From the NCBI GenBank assembly GCA_012031035.1, contig JAAUUT010000009.1:21779-85778 (forward strand): a DNA stretch of 64,000 nucleotides, in the 5' to 3' direction. The position numbers and the translations under genes are program-made. The notes below the pieces were generated by a model that had not been told where the DNA came from, did no database searches, and was given only the letters and a program-made list of their open reading frames with translations. Numbering within the stretch: position 1 is the stretch's first letter; each line of letters begins with the position of its first letter. This stretch comes from Candidatus Altimarinota bacterium. Lineage in GTDB: Bacteria > Cyanobacteriota > Cyanobacteriia > Cyanobacteriales > Microcystaceae. Positions 1-7,763 of this stretch are shown here, one piece after another.

Positions 1-429
1 AGCAACGGAATTAGCAATAAAACATTCGTCGTGTGCTTGGTGATGAAATGCGATCGCGTTTTCTAAATCGTTGCCAGCTTCGATGATAACTTTTGGGTGC
101 AATCGTACTTCAGTCATCTGTATTTTACCGTCTTTACGAGTCATCTTTCCCACAGCCTCATCGGAATAATCGATAACTCTGATGCCTGCACGAGCGCAAA
201 TCGCCAGATAGCTTAACATATGACAGGCAGATAGAGCGATAACGAGTAAATCTTCTGGATTATATAGATTGCGATCGCCCCGAAACGTTGGATCTGCCGA
301 ACCTACCAAAGGCGGTTTCCCTTCTATCTTAGCAGTGTACTCGCGGGAATAAGACTGGTAGGACGAGGTTGTTCCTTGACTTGCCCCCGTCCAGGCAGTT
401 GAAACGCGATAGATATGTTCTTTAGCCAT
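1..429 (-). CDS. OsmC/Ohr family peroxiredoxin-like protein (3' end cut by window edge)
   Basis: Starts at the ATG complementary to 427-429 and runs off the left edge after 143 codons without a stop. The family reduces organic hydroperoxides with two cysteines. Both are visible: Cys69 in ALSACHMLSY and Cys136 in HDECFIANSV. The segment GKPPLVGSADPTFRGD near residues 37-51 also fits the OsmC fold. Only a few C-terminal residues should be missing, since the family is usually about 140-155 residues. It is a cytoplasmic enzyme. The substrate cannot be told from sequence. Confidence 0.85.
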   Translation of the reverse strand, partial: MAKEHIYRVSTAWTGASQGTTSSYQSYSREYTAKIEGKPPLVGSADPTFRGDRNLYNPEDLLVIALSACHMLSYLAICARAGIRVIDYSDEAVGKMTRKDGKIQMTEVRLHPKVIIEAGNDLENAIAFHHQAHDECFIANSVA

Positions 430-612
430 AATTTTATTTTAGCGGCTAGGCTGTCGTTGAAAAACGCGATCGCAGTTTATCAAACTTAACGCTTTAGTGC
501 TGCATAAAAGCTCGAATAGCCTCCTAAGTTATCAGTAAGAACAAAAAATCCTCCCATAAAATTTATCCTTTTCTTTTTCTTCTATAACTTCTCCACTGAC
601 AGCGAGGTTTTT

Positions 613-1043
613 ATGAGCAAGTTTCAACGTCTGACTACTAGTATTTTAATCACGATTAGTTTAGTAAGCTGGCAGACTTTTATTGTCCCCAAAACTAAAG
701 TTTTAGCCGATACAGTTAATATTCCCCAACTTTCAGGCGTTAATTATCACAATAACATTCAACAAAAAGCCGAAGCTTTTGTAGATGCTTTATCTGAAAA
801 ACATTTTGATAAGGCAACTAAAGATTTAAATAGAGACATGAAACAAGAATGGTCGTCTATTAATGCTCAACAATATTGGCAAGACCTTCAGAGAGCTACT
901 GGGAAATTTGAAAAAGAGTCAAATCGACTGTCGATGATAATTTAGTCTTGGTGACGATTCAATTTGACAAAGTTACTGAAGATCTATTTGTGATTTTTGA
1001 TGGGCAAGGAAATATTGTTGGCGTTGATTTTCCTGCAATTTAA
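613..1043 (+). pseudogene. DUF3887-like secreted protein, reading frame broken once
   Basis: Frame 1 encodes an N-terminal signal-like segment (hydrophobic stretch about residues 9-22, then KVLADT) followed by a helical AEAFVDALSEKHFDKAT region typical of DUF3887 proteins. It ends early at 945. The continuation is clear in another frame from about 915 to the TAA at 1041-1043 (DDNLVLVTIQFDKVTEDLF...GNIVGVDFPAI). One extra A in the A5 run at 911-915 would restore a single ~143-residue protein. The broken frame is seen directly; whether it is a mutation or a base-calling error cannot be decided here. Function of the family is unknown; it is probably exported. Confidence 0.65.
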
Positions 1044-1081
1044 ATAAAAAAAGGAAATGTTTTGCCCTGTCGTCAGTTTAA

Positions 1082-1570
1082 CTAAGCATTATAAAAACTA
1101 CCATCTTTGTGAGTGAATCTCCAAGTACCAGCATCATCTACAGCTATTAAATCGTCATCGGGGTAATCGACTGTATCTTGGGAAGTGCGATTGCGCTCCG
1201 CGCAGCGGCAAAGCCGATCGCCAATCTCCAAATAAACGACATCTGCATCGGAGAGATTGAGCAAGTGATGGCCGTCTGCTTCTCCCGCCGGAAATCCTGC
1301 TGCCATTCCCGATTTCAAGATCTGTTTGCCAGCATTGGTTACTAGGGTGGCTTCCCCTTCTAAAATGTAGATAAACTCATCTTGTTTGGTATGCCAGTGA
1401 CGCAGTACAGAACGACTTCCTGGTTTGAGTTTAACCAAATTTACCCCAAAATTTTTGAGATTCGCGATGTTTCCTAACCGTTTTTTGAATCGTCCCGCAA
1501 CTAAAGATTTAAATTGTTCGGGATAATTGGAGCCTGTTGTTTCAGGTACATTTGAAGGGTCGATTATCAT
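1082..1570 (-). CDS. Cupin domain-containing protein
   Basis: A 162-residue single-domain cupin. Motif 1 lies about residues 57-72 (RHWHTKQDEFIYILEG) with the metal-ligand pattern HxH...E; motif 2 is around residues 88-103 (GMAAGFPAGEADGHH). Cupins of this type bind a metal in a beta-barrel; the substrate is not predictable. The tail YPDDDL...WRFTHKDG is a conserved end of this subfamily. Residues about 119-131 (RLCRCAERNRTSQ) look out of place and correspond to a palindromic cyanobacterial repeat at about 1187-1222 inserted in frame. It lies 15 bp from the VOC gene upstream and may share its transcript. Confidence 0.85.
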   Translation of the reverse strand: MIIDPSNVPETTGSNYPEQFKSLVAGRFKKRLGNIANLKNFGVNLVKLKPGSRSVLRHWHTKQDEFIYILEGEATLVTNAGKQILKSGMAAGFPAGEADGHHLLNLSDADVVYLEIGDRLCRCAERNRTSQDTVDYPDDDLIAVDDAGTWRFTHKDGSFYNA

Positions 1571-1585
1571 AAAGCTGCGACATAT

Positions 1586-1972
1586 TTAAAGAGCATTAGT
1601 TGGCTCGTAGAAAGTGATACATACTCCATTTGGATCGATAACGACAAACTCTTTCATTCCCCAAGGTTTTGTTTCCAGTTTGCCATTGGGATGAATAGCT
1701 TCTTCTCCTTTGCTTGTCAATTCTTCATAAAGTTGCTCGATGCCAGTCACATGGATGCGGAAGGCGATTTCTTCTGTTAAAGGGATGTAATCATTTTTGA
1801 CTAAAAATAGTTCCGCTACGTCTCGTTTTACAATTGCCATGCGCATCGGGTCGCCTTCCGTGTGGACGCACTTAAAGCCAAGTTTTTGCTCGTAGAATGC
1901 GATCGCGCCTTCTAAATCGTTACCTGCTGGTATTAGCGGACTAATGTTTCCTAAAATCGGTGGTTGGTTCAT
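1586..1972 (-). CDS. VOC family protein (glyoxalase/bleomycin-resistance fold)
   Basis: A 128-residue protein with one vicinal-oxygen-chelate unit. It shows the paired beta-alpha-beta modules (DLEGAIAFYEQKLGFKC near residues 19-33 and GIEQLYEELTSKGEEA in the second half) and the closing motif KEFVVIDPNGVCITFYEP. Members bind a divalent metal and act as lyases, dioxygenases or antibiotic-binding proteins; a single unit implies a homodimer. The substrate is not predictable. It lies 9 bp downstream of the glucosyl-3-phosphoglycerate synthase gene on the same strand, so co-transcription is possible. Confidence 0.85.
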   Translation of the reverse strand: MNQPPILGNISPLIPAGNDLEGAIAFYEQKLGFKCVHTEGDPMRMAIVKRDVAELFLVKNDYIPLTEEIAFRIHVTGIEQLYEELTSKGEEAIHPNGKLETKPWGMKEFVVIDPNGVCITFYEPTNAL

Positions 1973-1981
1973 AATTACTGA

Positions 1982-3175
1982 TTATTGGACATCATCTAAT
2001 GCTTCGGTTAATTCTTCCATAATTCCTTCGATCGCAACTTCAATTCGCCGCCAATCGGGAATGAAAGGCGAACCAAAAGGATACTGATGAAAGTCGTCAA
2101 AAGCCATGTCGAGAGCGTGCGCAAAGGTTTCGACGGCTGTCAGTTCGTTATGCAGATCGTATTTCTCCAATTCGTGCATCTCGGCAAATGCTTCGTATAC
2201 CCCTACAACTTCGCGAGCGTGTCTTAAATAGGTAAGCTTGAGGGTGCGAAAGAACTCGCGACTGAGGACGATTCCCTGAGAAGACAACTGCGCAAAGAAG
2301 GTACGAGCAATATCGGCAACCATTGTTTGCAGTCCTGGTTTGTCTTTCGTGCCGAGTTGTTGATGTTTGTGGTCGTAACGATTGGTTAATTCTACTTGAC
2401 AAATACGAGGAACTCTCACTAATCGATAGATTTCTGAGAGAATGCCGACTTCGATCCCCCAATCCGAGGGAAACTGCATTTCTCTGGCGATGCTGGTAAA
2501 CATGGCGAATTCACCAGCTAGAGGATAGCGAAAATCTGCCATGTATTCTAGAAAATCTAAATTTCCTAAAATCTCGCGCAGAGAACGCACGAAGGGAAAG
2601 TAAAAAAGACGCACGACGCGACCAAAAAGGCGATCGCCGTAGCGAGCATAAAATCCTTTGGCGAACTGATAGCGTAGCTGGACGACGGCATAAAGCAGAC
2701 GCACGAGAAAATGGCGATCGTAAGTGAGGATATCGGCATCGTGAAACGCGAGAACGGCAACTTCTGCTTTGGTTAAAATATAACCGAGCGCAGTCCAGAC
2801 GGCTCGTCCTTTACCGCGAGGGCCCAGAGGAAGTAAATCGTCAATTTTCTTGGTGACGGCTTGTACTTGTGGGTTATCATTCCAGAGCAAACAAGCCTTA
2901 TTTTCTAGAGGTGCGACGATTTCTTTGGCGCGATAAAAATCGTCTTTATCGGCTCGATCTAAGCTAATATAAACTCGCGCAATAAAGTCCATCTGCGAGA
3001 GTTCTTGGATGATATTTGCCATCGCATTACTGGCTAGATCGCTGTAGAGAGCGGGAATTACGACTCCAATGGGAATGCGATGGGACGCTTGCAATAGCCG
3101 TTCTTCCATTGCAGCTAGCGTCTCTTTCTGTAGAAGCGTGAAAGTCGGAACGTAGTTTAAGTGAAAGTCAGGCAT
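1982..3175 (-). CDS. gpgS: Glucosyl-3-phosphoglycerate synthase (GT81)
   Basis: Transfers glucose from a nucleotide sugar to 3-phosphoglycerate, the first step to the compatible solute glucosylglycerate. The GT-A fold is recognisable: an N-terminal nucleotide-binding segment (IPIGVVIPALYSD), the GPRGKG loop about residues 118-123, and the DAD metal motif about 146-148 in LAFHDADIL. I placed the start at the internal ATG (MPDFHLNYVP), because the 20 residues encoded upstream do not resemble the family and 397 residues is the usual length. No partner phosphatase (GpgP) lies next to it. Annotation as a general family 2 glycosyltransferase would be the cautious alternative. Confidence 0.8.
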   Translation of the reverse strand: MPDFHLNYVPTFTLLQKETLAAMEERLLQASHRIPIGVVIPALYSDLASNAMANIIQELSQMDFIARVYISLDRADKDDFYRAKEIVAPLENKACLLWNDNPQVQAVTKKIDDLLPLGPRGKGRAVWTALGYILTKAEVAVLAFHDADILTYDRHFLVRLLYAVVQLRYQFAKGFYARYGDRLFGRVVRLFYFPFVRSLREILGNLDFLEYMADFRYPLAGEFAMFTSIAREMQFPSDWGIEVGILSEIYRLVRVPRICQVELTNRYDHKHQQLGTKDKPGLQTMVADIARTFFAQLSSQGIVLSREFFRTLKLTYLRHAREVVGVYEAFAEMHELEKYDLHNELTAVETFAHALDMAFDDFHQYPFGSPFIPDWRRIEVAIEGIMEELTEALDDVQ

Positions 3176-3399
3176 AGTTATGAATGATGAATTACGTCTA
3201 ATGGAGAGTGAAACGACGAAACACAAGCGCGTCAAGTATGGCTAACTATTTTTGGGTTTCCCCTAAAAAGGGCAAATAAAATAAATCGCTAGTGCTAAGG
3301 GTATCATCTCGTCACTCTTATGGTGGTGGAACGCCTACTTTTGTCGGTACTTATCTGGAGTTTTTTTCGCTCCCAGTCATCAACTAGGACATTTTAAGC

Positions 3400-4254
3400 A
3401 TGAATTTTTATCTCGGTTGTGCTGTTTGGTCTTATAAGGGATGGGTAGGAAACTTTTATCCGCCAAAAAGTCAGTCTAAAGATTTTCTAAAGCTTTATGG
3501 TCAGCGTTTGAGGACTGTTGAAGGCAATACAACATTTTATGCCGTTCCCGAAGAGAAGACGATCGCGCGATGGGCAATGGAAACTCCGTCTGGGTTTAAA
3601 TTTTGTCTTAAAATGCCTAGAGAGATTACCCACAACGGGTTATTAATGCCTTCCCTTGAGGGTGCGATCGCGTTTCTGGAGAGAGTTAGCCAATTGGAAG
3701 ATCGCGCTGGCCCGGTTTTTCTTCAATTACCTCCTAGTTACAGTCCCGAATCCCTACAGGATTTGACCGATTTTTTGAAGGCGCTAGCGAAGGAAACAAA
3801 AGCTTTAGCCATAGAAGTTCGCCATCTAGATTGGTTTAATGAGGGTTATGAATCTCGATTAAATCATCTTTTAAAGGAATTGGCGATCGCAAAGGTATTG
3901 CTCGATACTCGTCCTATCTACGACTCTCCCGACGATCCGCAAATTGCATCCGAGAGACGAAAACCCAAGGTTCCTTTGCATCCTTGCATCACAACAGATT
4001 TTACTTTGGTTCGCTTCATCAGCCATCCGCAACAGGAATACAATCAAACTTTTCTCCAAGAATGGGTCGCGCAAGTCGATCGCTGGTTGCAGCAGGGAAC
4101 AAAAATTTATTTTTTCGTTCATTGTCCGGTTGAAGAGCGATCGCCGTTCACTGCTCTTTCCTTTCAGCAAATGCTAGAGGGGCAATGCGTAAAAGTTCCT
4201 GCGTTACCTTGGAAGCAGTTAGAATTTTCTCCAGTACAGCTTCGTTTGTTTTAA
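3400..4254 (+). CDS. DUF72 domain-containing protein (YecE-like)
   Basis: A 284-residue TIM-barrel-like DUF72 protein. The diagnostic start GCAVWSYKGWVGNFYP (residues 6-21) and the block VEGNTTFYAVP are both present, as are the later strand motifs GPVFLQLPPSY and LAIEVRHLDWF. The family is widespread and often linked by context to nucleic-acid or stress functions, but no reaction is established. Full length with a clean start. A palindromic repeat begins directly at its stop codon. Confidence 0.9.
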   Translation: MNFYLGCAVWSYKGWVGNFYPPKSQSKDFLKLYGQRLRTVEGNTTFYAVPEEKTIARWAMETPSGFKFCLKMPREITHNGLLMPSLEGAIAFLERVSQLEDRAGPVFLQLPPSYSPESLQDLTDFLKALAKETKALAIEVRHLDWFNEGYESRLNHLLKELAIAKVLLDTRPIYDSPDDPQIASERRKPKVPLHPCITTDFTLVRFISHPQQEYNQTFLQEWVAQVDRWLQQGTKIYFFVHCPVEERSPFTALSFQQMLEGQCVKVPALPWKQLEFSPVQLRLF

Positions 4255-4276
4255 GATGCGATATATCGTATCTCTA
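4252..4276. repeat. Dispersed palindromic repeat, degenerate copy
   Basis: Imperfect palindrome centred on GCGATATATCG with flanks close to TAAGATG and TATCTCTA. It matches better copies at 5296-5321, 28937-28964 and 50057-50082, so it belongs to a dispersed family. It lies at the stop codon of the DUF72 gene and could form a hairpin in the transcript. Confidence 0.6.
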
Positions 4277-4332
4277 AATTGATTACACTTAAGCATAAAG
4301 TCGCAATGCTTGAGGAATTTACAACTAAAGCT

Positions 4333-5259
4333 ATGGCGCAAAAAAACGAAACAGCCATTCTCATATTATCTTTGTTAGTGACAGCCGGAATTTTGGGCGG
4401 TGGCTATTGGTGGTTTTCCCGTCAATCTAATTTGAATGCGAATAATCAATCTCCCACGCCAAACGAAACGCTAAGTTCTTCAGAATCCTTACCGCCACCA
4501 ACTTCGCTTCCTGACGCGCCTAAGTTTGACGAACCCAAAACCGTCCCCAGTGGAACGACGGTTAGAATTGATGGTTCAACCAGTATGGGATTAATCAATC
4601 AAGCGCTTAAAAAAAGCTTTGAATCCCAGTTTCCAGGAACGAGCGTCGTAACCGATGCCGATGGATCGGAGAATGGAATTAAGGATCTTTTAGCTGGAAA
4701 TGTCGATATTGCGGCTATTTCTCGTCCCCTAAATTCTCAAGAAAAAGAACAAGGATTGATTGCCATTCCAGTTGCTAAAGATGCGATCGCGATCGTTGTA
4801 GGCAATAACAATCCTTTTCGCAGAGGTTTAACCAAAAATGATGTCGTCGGGATTTTTGAAGGTAAAATTACCGATTGGTCGGCGGTAGGAGGTCGTCCGG
4901 GCACTATTCGCGTTATCAATCGACCGCCTGCTAGTGGAACTCGTCAAACGTTTCAAGAATTATTCCTCGAAGGTAAGAAGTTTGGCTCAACGCCCAATAT
5001 TACTGAGATGCAGCGCGATGCAACTACCCCTATCCTGCAAGCGTTGGGAAAAGATGGGATCGGTTATGCTACCTATGCTCAAGTCGCCGACCAACAAACA
5101 GTCACGACGTTAGCGGTTGATGGGACAACCCCAGAGGCTGGTCATTATCCCTATCAACGCCAACTCTACTACGTTTATAAAACGCCTCCCAATCCATCGG
5201 TGCAAGTCTTTTTAGGCTATGCTATTTCGCCCCCAGGACAAGATGCGATCGCCAAATGA
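4333..5259 (+). CDS. PstS-family phosphate-type substrate-binding protein, membrane-anchored
   Basis: Periplasmic binding protein of the PstS type. After an N-terminal membrane anchor (AILILSLLVTAGILGGGYWWF) and a Ser/Pro-rich linker comes the ligand-binding domain. Its hallmarks are VRIDGSTSMGLINQAL near the first phosphate loop, ADGSENGIKDL, and ASGTRQTFQELFL, the usual SGT anion-binding loop. I chose the ATG at 4333 because it places the membrane helix at the N-terminus; ATG 4306 and TTG 4279 are also in frame. No pst transporter genes are adjacent, so it may act as a phosphate sensor or orphan receptor. Confidence 0.8.
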   Translation: MAQKNETAILILSLLVTAGILGGGYWWFSRQSNLNANNQSPTPNETLSSSESLPPPTSLPDAPKFDEPKTVPSGTTVRIDGSTSMGLINQALKKSFESQFPGTSVVTDADGSENGIKDLLAGNVDIAAISRPLNSQEKEQGLIAIPVAKDAIAIVVGNNNPFRRGLTKNDVVGIFEGKITDWSAVGGRPGTIRVINRPPASGTRQTFQELFLEGKKFGSTPNITEMQRDATTPILQALGKDGIGYATYAQVADQQTVTTLAVDGTTPEAGHYPYQRQLYYVYKTPPNPSVQVFLGYAISPPGQDAIAK

Positions 5260-5261
5260 GA

Positions 5262-5285
5262 AATGGGGAGACAAGGGGGACAAGG
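5262..5285. repeat. GGAGACAAG-type microsatellite, short copy
   Basis: Two to three units of a 9-nt repeat of the form GGGACAAGG/GGAGACAAG directly after the stop codon of the binding-protein gene. The same unit forms a long array at 63920-64000. Confidence 0.6.
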
Positions 5286-5295
5286 AAGAATATTG

Positions 5296-5321
5296 TACAG
5301 ATGCGATATATCGTGTCTCTA
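5296..5321. repeat. Dispersed palindromic repeat
   Basis: Imperfect ~26-bp palindrome with the GCGATATATCG core flanked by TACAGAT and TGTCTCTA, between the binding-protein and DUF2157 genes. One of at least four copies in the window. Confidence 0.7.
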
Positions 5322-5346
5322 CTGAACTACTGAAGTACTGAAAAAA

Positions 5347-6771
5347 ATGGTTTCAGAAAAGTTTCGCTATCAATTGCGCCAAGAAGTAATTCGATGGCAA
5401 GCAGAAGGATTAATTGATGAGGAGTTGTATGCGGAGTTAGCCCGTCGCTATCAGTTTGCTGACTTGGCTGACTCGGCCCGCAATCGTTTTGTTGCGATTT
5501 TAATTGGGTTGGGAAGCGTCCTGTTAGGATTAGCCGCGATTACGTTTGTGGCAGCTAACTGGCAAGTTTTGTCAAAATCTCTCAAAGTCTTATTGTTGAT
5601 GAGTTTGTTTGCCGGAGTAAATGCAGCAGGATTTTATCTGTGGCGACCTCCGGCTCCATCGTGGCAAGCTCGCTTGGGAAAAGGGTTGCTCTTGTTTGGT
5701 TCGTTTATATTAGGAGCCAATTTTGCGCTAATGTCCCAAATTTTCCATCAAAGCGGCTCGGTTTATCAATTATTTTTAGTTTGGGGGTTGAGCGTACTAG
5801 CAATGGCTTATAGCCTGCGCCTGACTTTTTTGGGCATTCTCGCGCTTATTTTGACCGGAATTGGCTATGGATCGGGGATGATGACGTTTTTGATTCCTGG
5901 AGAGGTATCTGGGTTTCAACTAGCGATCGCACATATGCCGTTGCTGGTTAGTTTGCTGGGCATTCCTTTAGCCTATTGGTGTCGATCGCGCTGGTTATTT
6001 GGTTTGAGTGCTATTTTAATTGTGGCTTCCCTGGAAATTAATTTACCGATTTTTCGCGCCGATTTTTATAATTATTCTCCGACAACGAGAGGAATGATGA
6101 GCGCGATCGCCATGTCGCTTCCCCCCGCGCTGTTGTGGGCGTATCGCGATTCTTTGTGGAATATTTCACTAGAAAAACTTTCTTTTGATGCGATCGCCCG
6201 CAATCTTAGTTTAATTTTTATCAGCGCGTCACTCTACATCTTTTCCTTCCATTGGTTTTGGGATGTTTCTCCCTATCGCACGGGTTCAAAAATTGAGCCT
6301 TCCGATTGGTTGGGATTAGTGGATCTCGCGTTCTTGGGGGCTTTAACACTTTGGGGTTGGTGGCGATTAGGATTTCTAACCACCAATAGGGGATTATGGC
6401 GGTTAGAACATCAGAGTGTTTTAGTTGGGGCCGCAATTTTGATAAGTGGGATAGTTGTCGGGTGGCACGTTGGGATAGAATCGTTAGGCGCGATCTCGAC
6501 TTTTATTTTTAATCTTTTGTTATTCCTCTTCGCCGTTGCTTTTATTCGTAGAGGGTTGGCAACTGGCAATCGTCGCGGTTTTTGGGGCGGTCTGCTTTTA
6601 CTTGTCTTGCAACTCGCCTCGCGAATGCTTGAATATGAAACTAATTTACTCGCCAAAGCGATCGCGCTTTTTGTCTGCGGTTTTGGGATTATTGCGGCAG
6701 GACTTTGGTTTGAGCGATATCTTCACACTTTGAATACTTTAGAATCGACTCAGGAGCGGAATAATTCCTAA
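5347..6771 (+). CDS. DUF2157 domain-containing membrane protein
   Basis: A 474-residue inner-membrane protein. The soluble N-terminus (about 1-50) carries the DUF2157 signature, a short helical segment ending GLIDEELYAELARRYQFAD, followed by about a dozen hydrophobic helices. No catalytic motif is visible and the family function is unknown. It is followed 23 bp downstream by a GDYXXLXY-domain gene, the usual partner in bacteria, so the two probably form one transcript and possibly one complex. Confidence 0.85.
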   Translation: MVSEKFRYQLRQEVIRWQAEGLIDEELYAELARRYQFADLADSARNRFVAILIGLGSVLLGLAAITFVAANWQVLSKSLKVLLLMSLFAGVNAAGFYLWRPPAPSWQARLGKGLLLFGSFILGANFALMSQIFHQSGSVYQLFLVWGLSVLAMAYSLRLTFLGILALILTGIGYGSGMMTFLIPGEVSGFQLAIAHMPLLVSLLGIPLAYWCRSRWLFGLSAILIVASLEINLPIFRADFYNYSPTTRGMMSAIAMSLPPALLWAYRDSLWNISLEKLSFDAIARNLSLIFISASLYIFSFHWFWDVSPYRTGSKIEPSDWLGLVDLAFLGALTLWGWWRLGFLTTNRGLWRLEHQSVLVGAAILISGIVVGWHVGIESLGAISTFIFNLLLFLFAVAFIRRGLATGNRRGFWGGLLLLVLQLASRMLEYETNLLAKAIALFVCGFGIIAAGLWFERYLHTLNTLESTQERNNS

Positions 6772-6794
6772 TTTCCAGGTGTTAATTATGAATT

Positions 6795-7439
6795 ATGAAT
6801 TACGAATTGGAGCGTAGCGATTTGACGAATAAAGTTTCGAGTTGGCGATTTTGGGCACCGCTAATTTTTCAATCAGTTTTAATTTTGGTCGCACCCGCCC
6901 AAGCAATTTATACTCAGATGACGGGAAAAACAATTATTTTACAGACAATTCCCGTCGATCCTTACGATATTTTGCGAGGATATTCACAAACGCTACGATA
7001 TTCTATTTCTCGGATTGAAACGCTTGAAGCACTTTCAGGATGGAAGACGGTTGCAGACGCAAGTAACCGAGATCGAGATGGCAATCTAGAATCTGGAACT
7101 CAATTGTATGTAATTTTACAAGCCCCTGAAAAATCAGCGCTCTCTGGACAAGCACCCCGTCCCTGGAAACCCGTCGCTGTTAGTCGCGATCGCCCGGCAA
7201 ACTTACCGCCCAATCGAATTGCCCTAAAAGGCAAAAAATCCGATTATTTATGGATCGATTATGGGTTAGAAACGTATTACTTTCCTGAAACTCAACGTGA
7301 CGAAATAAATGCTCAAATTAACCAAACTATTCCAGATTCAGGGGAGGAACGTCCTTTTGTGGTAGAAGTTAAGGTCGATAGTCAAGGTCGCGCCCTTCCT
7401 ATCAGTCTTTGGATAGGTGAAAAAAATTACAACTTCTGA
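6795..7439 (+). CDS. GDYXXLXY domain-containing protein
   Basis: A 214-residue protein with an N-terminal membrane anchor (about residues 20-38). The signature segment follows as TIPVDPYDILRGYSQTLRYSI, where the usual G-D-Y-x-x-L-x-Y motif reads RGYSQTLRY after a conserved P-x-D-P-x-D turn. It was recognised as the genetic partner of DUF2157 membrane proteins and sits directly downstream of one here. Presumably extracytoplasmic. Function unknown. The start at 6795 was preferred because the ATG at 6788 is out of frame and quickly terminates. Confidence 0.8.
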   Translation: MNYELERSDLTNKVSSWRFWAPLIFQSVLILVAPAQAIYTQMTGKTIILQTIPVDPYDILRGYSQTLRYSISRIETLEALSGWKTVADASNRDRDGNLESGTQLYVILQAPEKSALSGQAPRPWKPVAVSRDRPANLPPNRIALKGKKSDYLWIDYGLETYYFPETQRDEINAQINQTIPDSGEERPFVVEVKVDSQGRALPISLWIGEKNYNF

Positions 7440-7763
7440 TATATAAATGAGTTATGAACCACGAATTCGTCTCTCATCACTTCTTTGTCTTCTTTGTAAG
7501 CCGTCTCTCGGTCTTCTCCATTCCCCAGAAAGCAAGCTTTCATTAAACGTACATATACTTAATCTTGTCCGAAATGCCTCTAACCTTTATCCAATAAGTT
7601 ATTTTGGGTAATACTTTCACTAAGATTCCGTAGATTTTATTTTAGATCGCTGACTTATTTTTTCTAGAGCGGGTTTAGTTTTACACAAAAAATATACTTA
7701 CTCTATTGTTTTCTTTGATATTTTCTGTTATTTGTTGCAAAGATTTATAAATCAAAATCAACT
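7440..7763. other. Intergenic region without a gene
   Basis: 324 bp between the GDYXXLXY gene and the nSTAND1 gene. AT-rich in its second half. I see no ORF, tRNA or strong inverted repeat. The promoter of the nSTAND1 gene presumably lies here but no convincing -35/-10 pair stands out. Confidence 0.5.
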
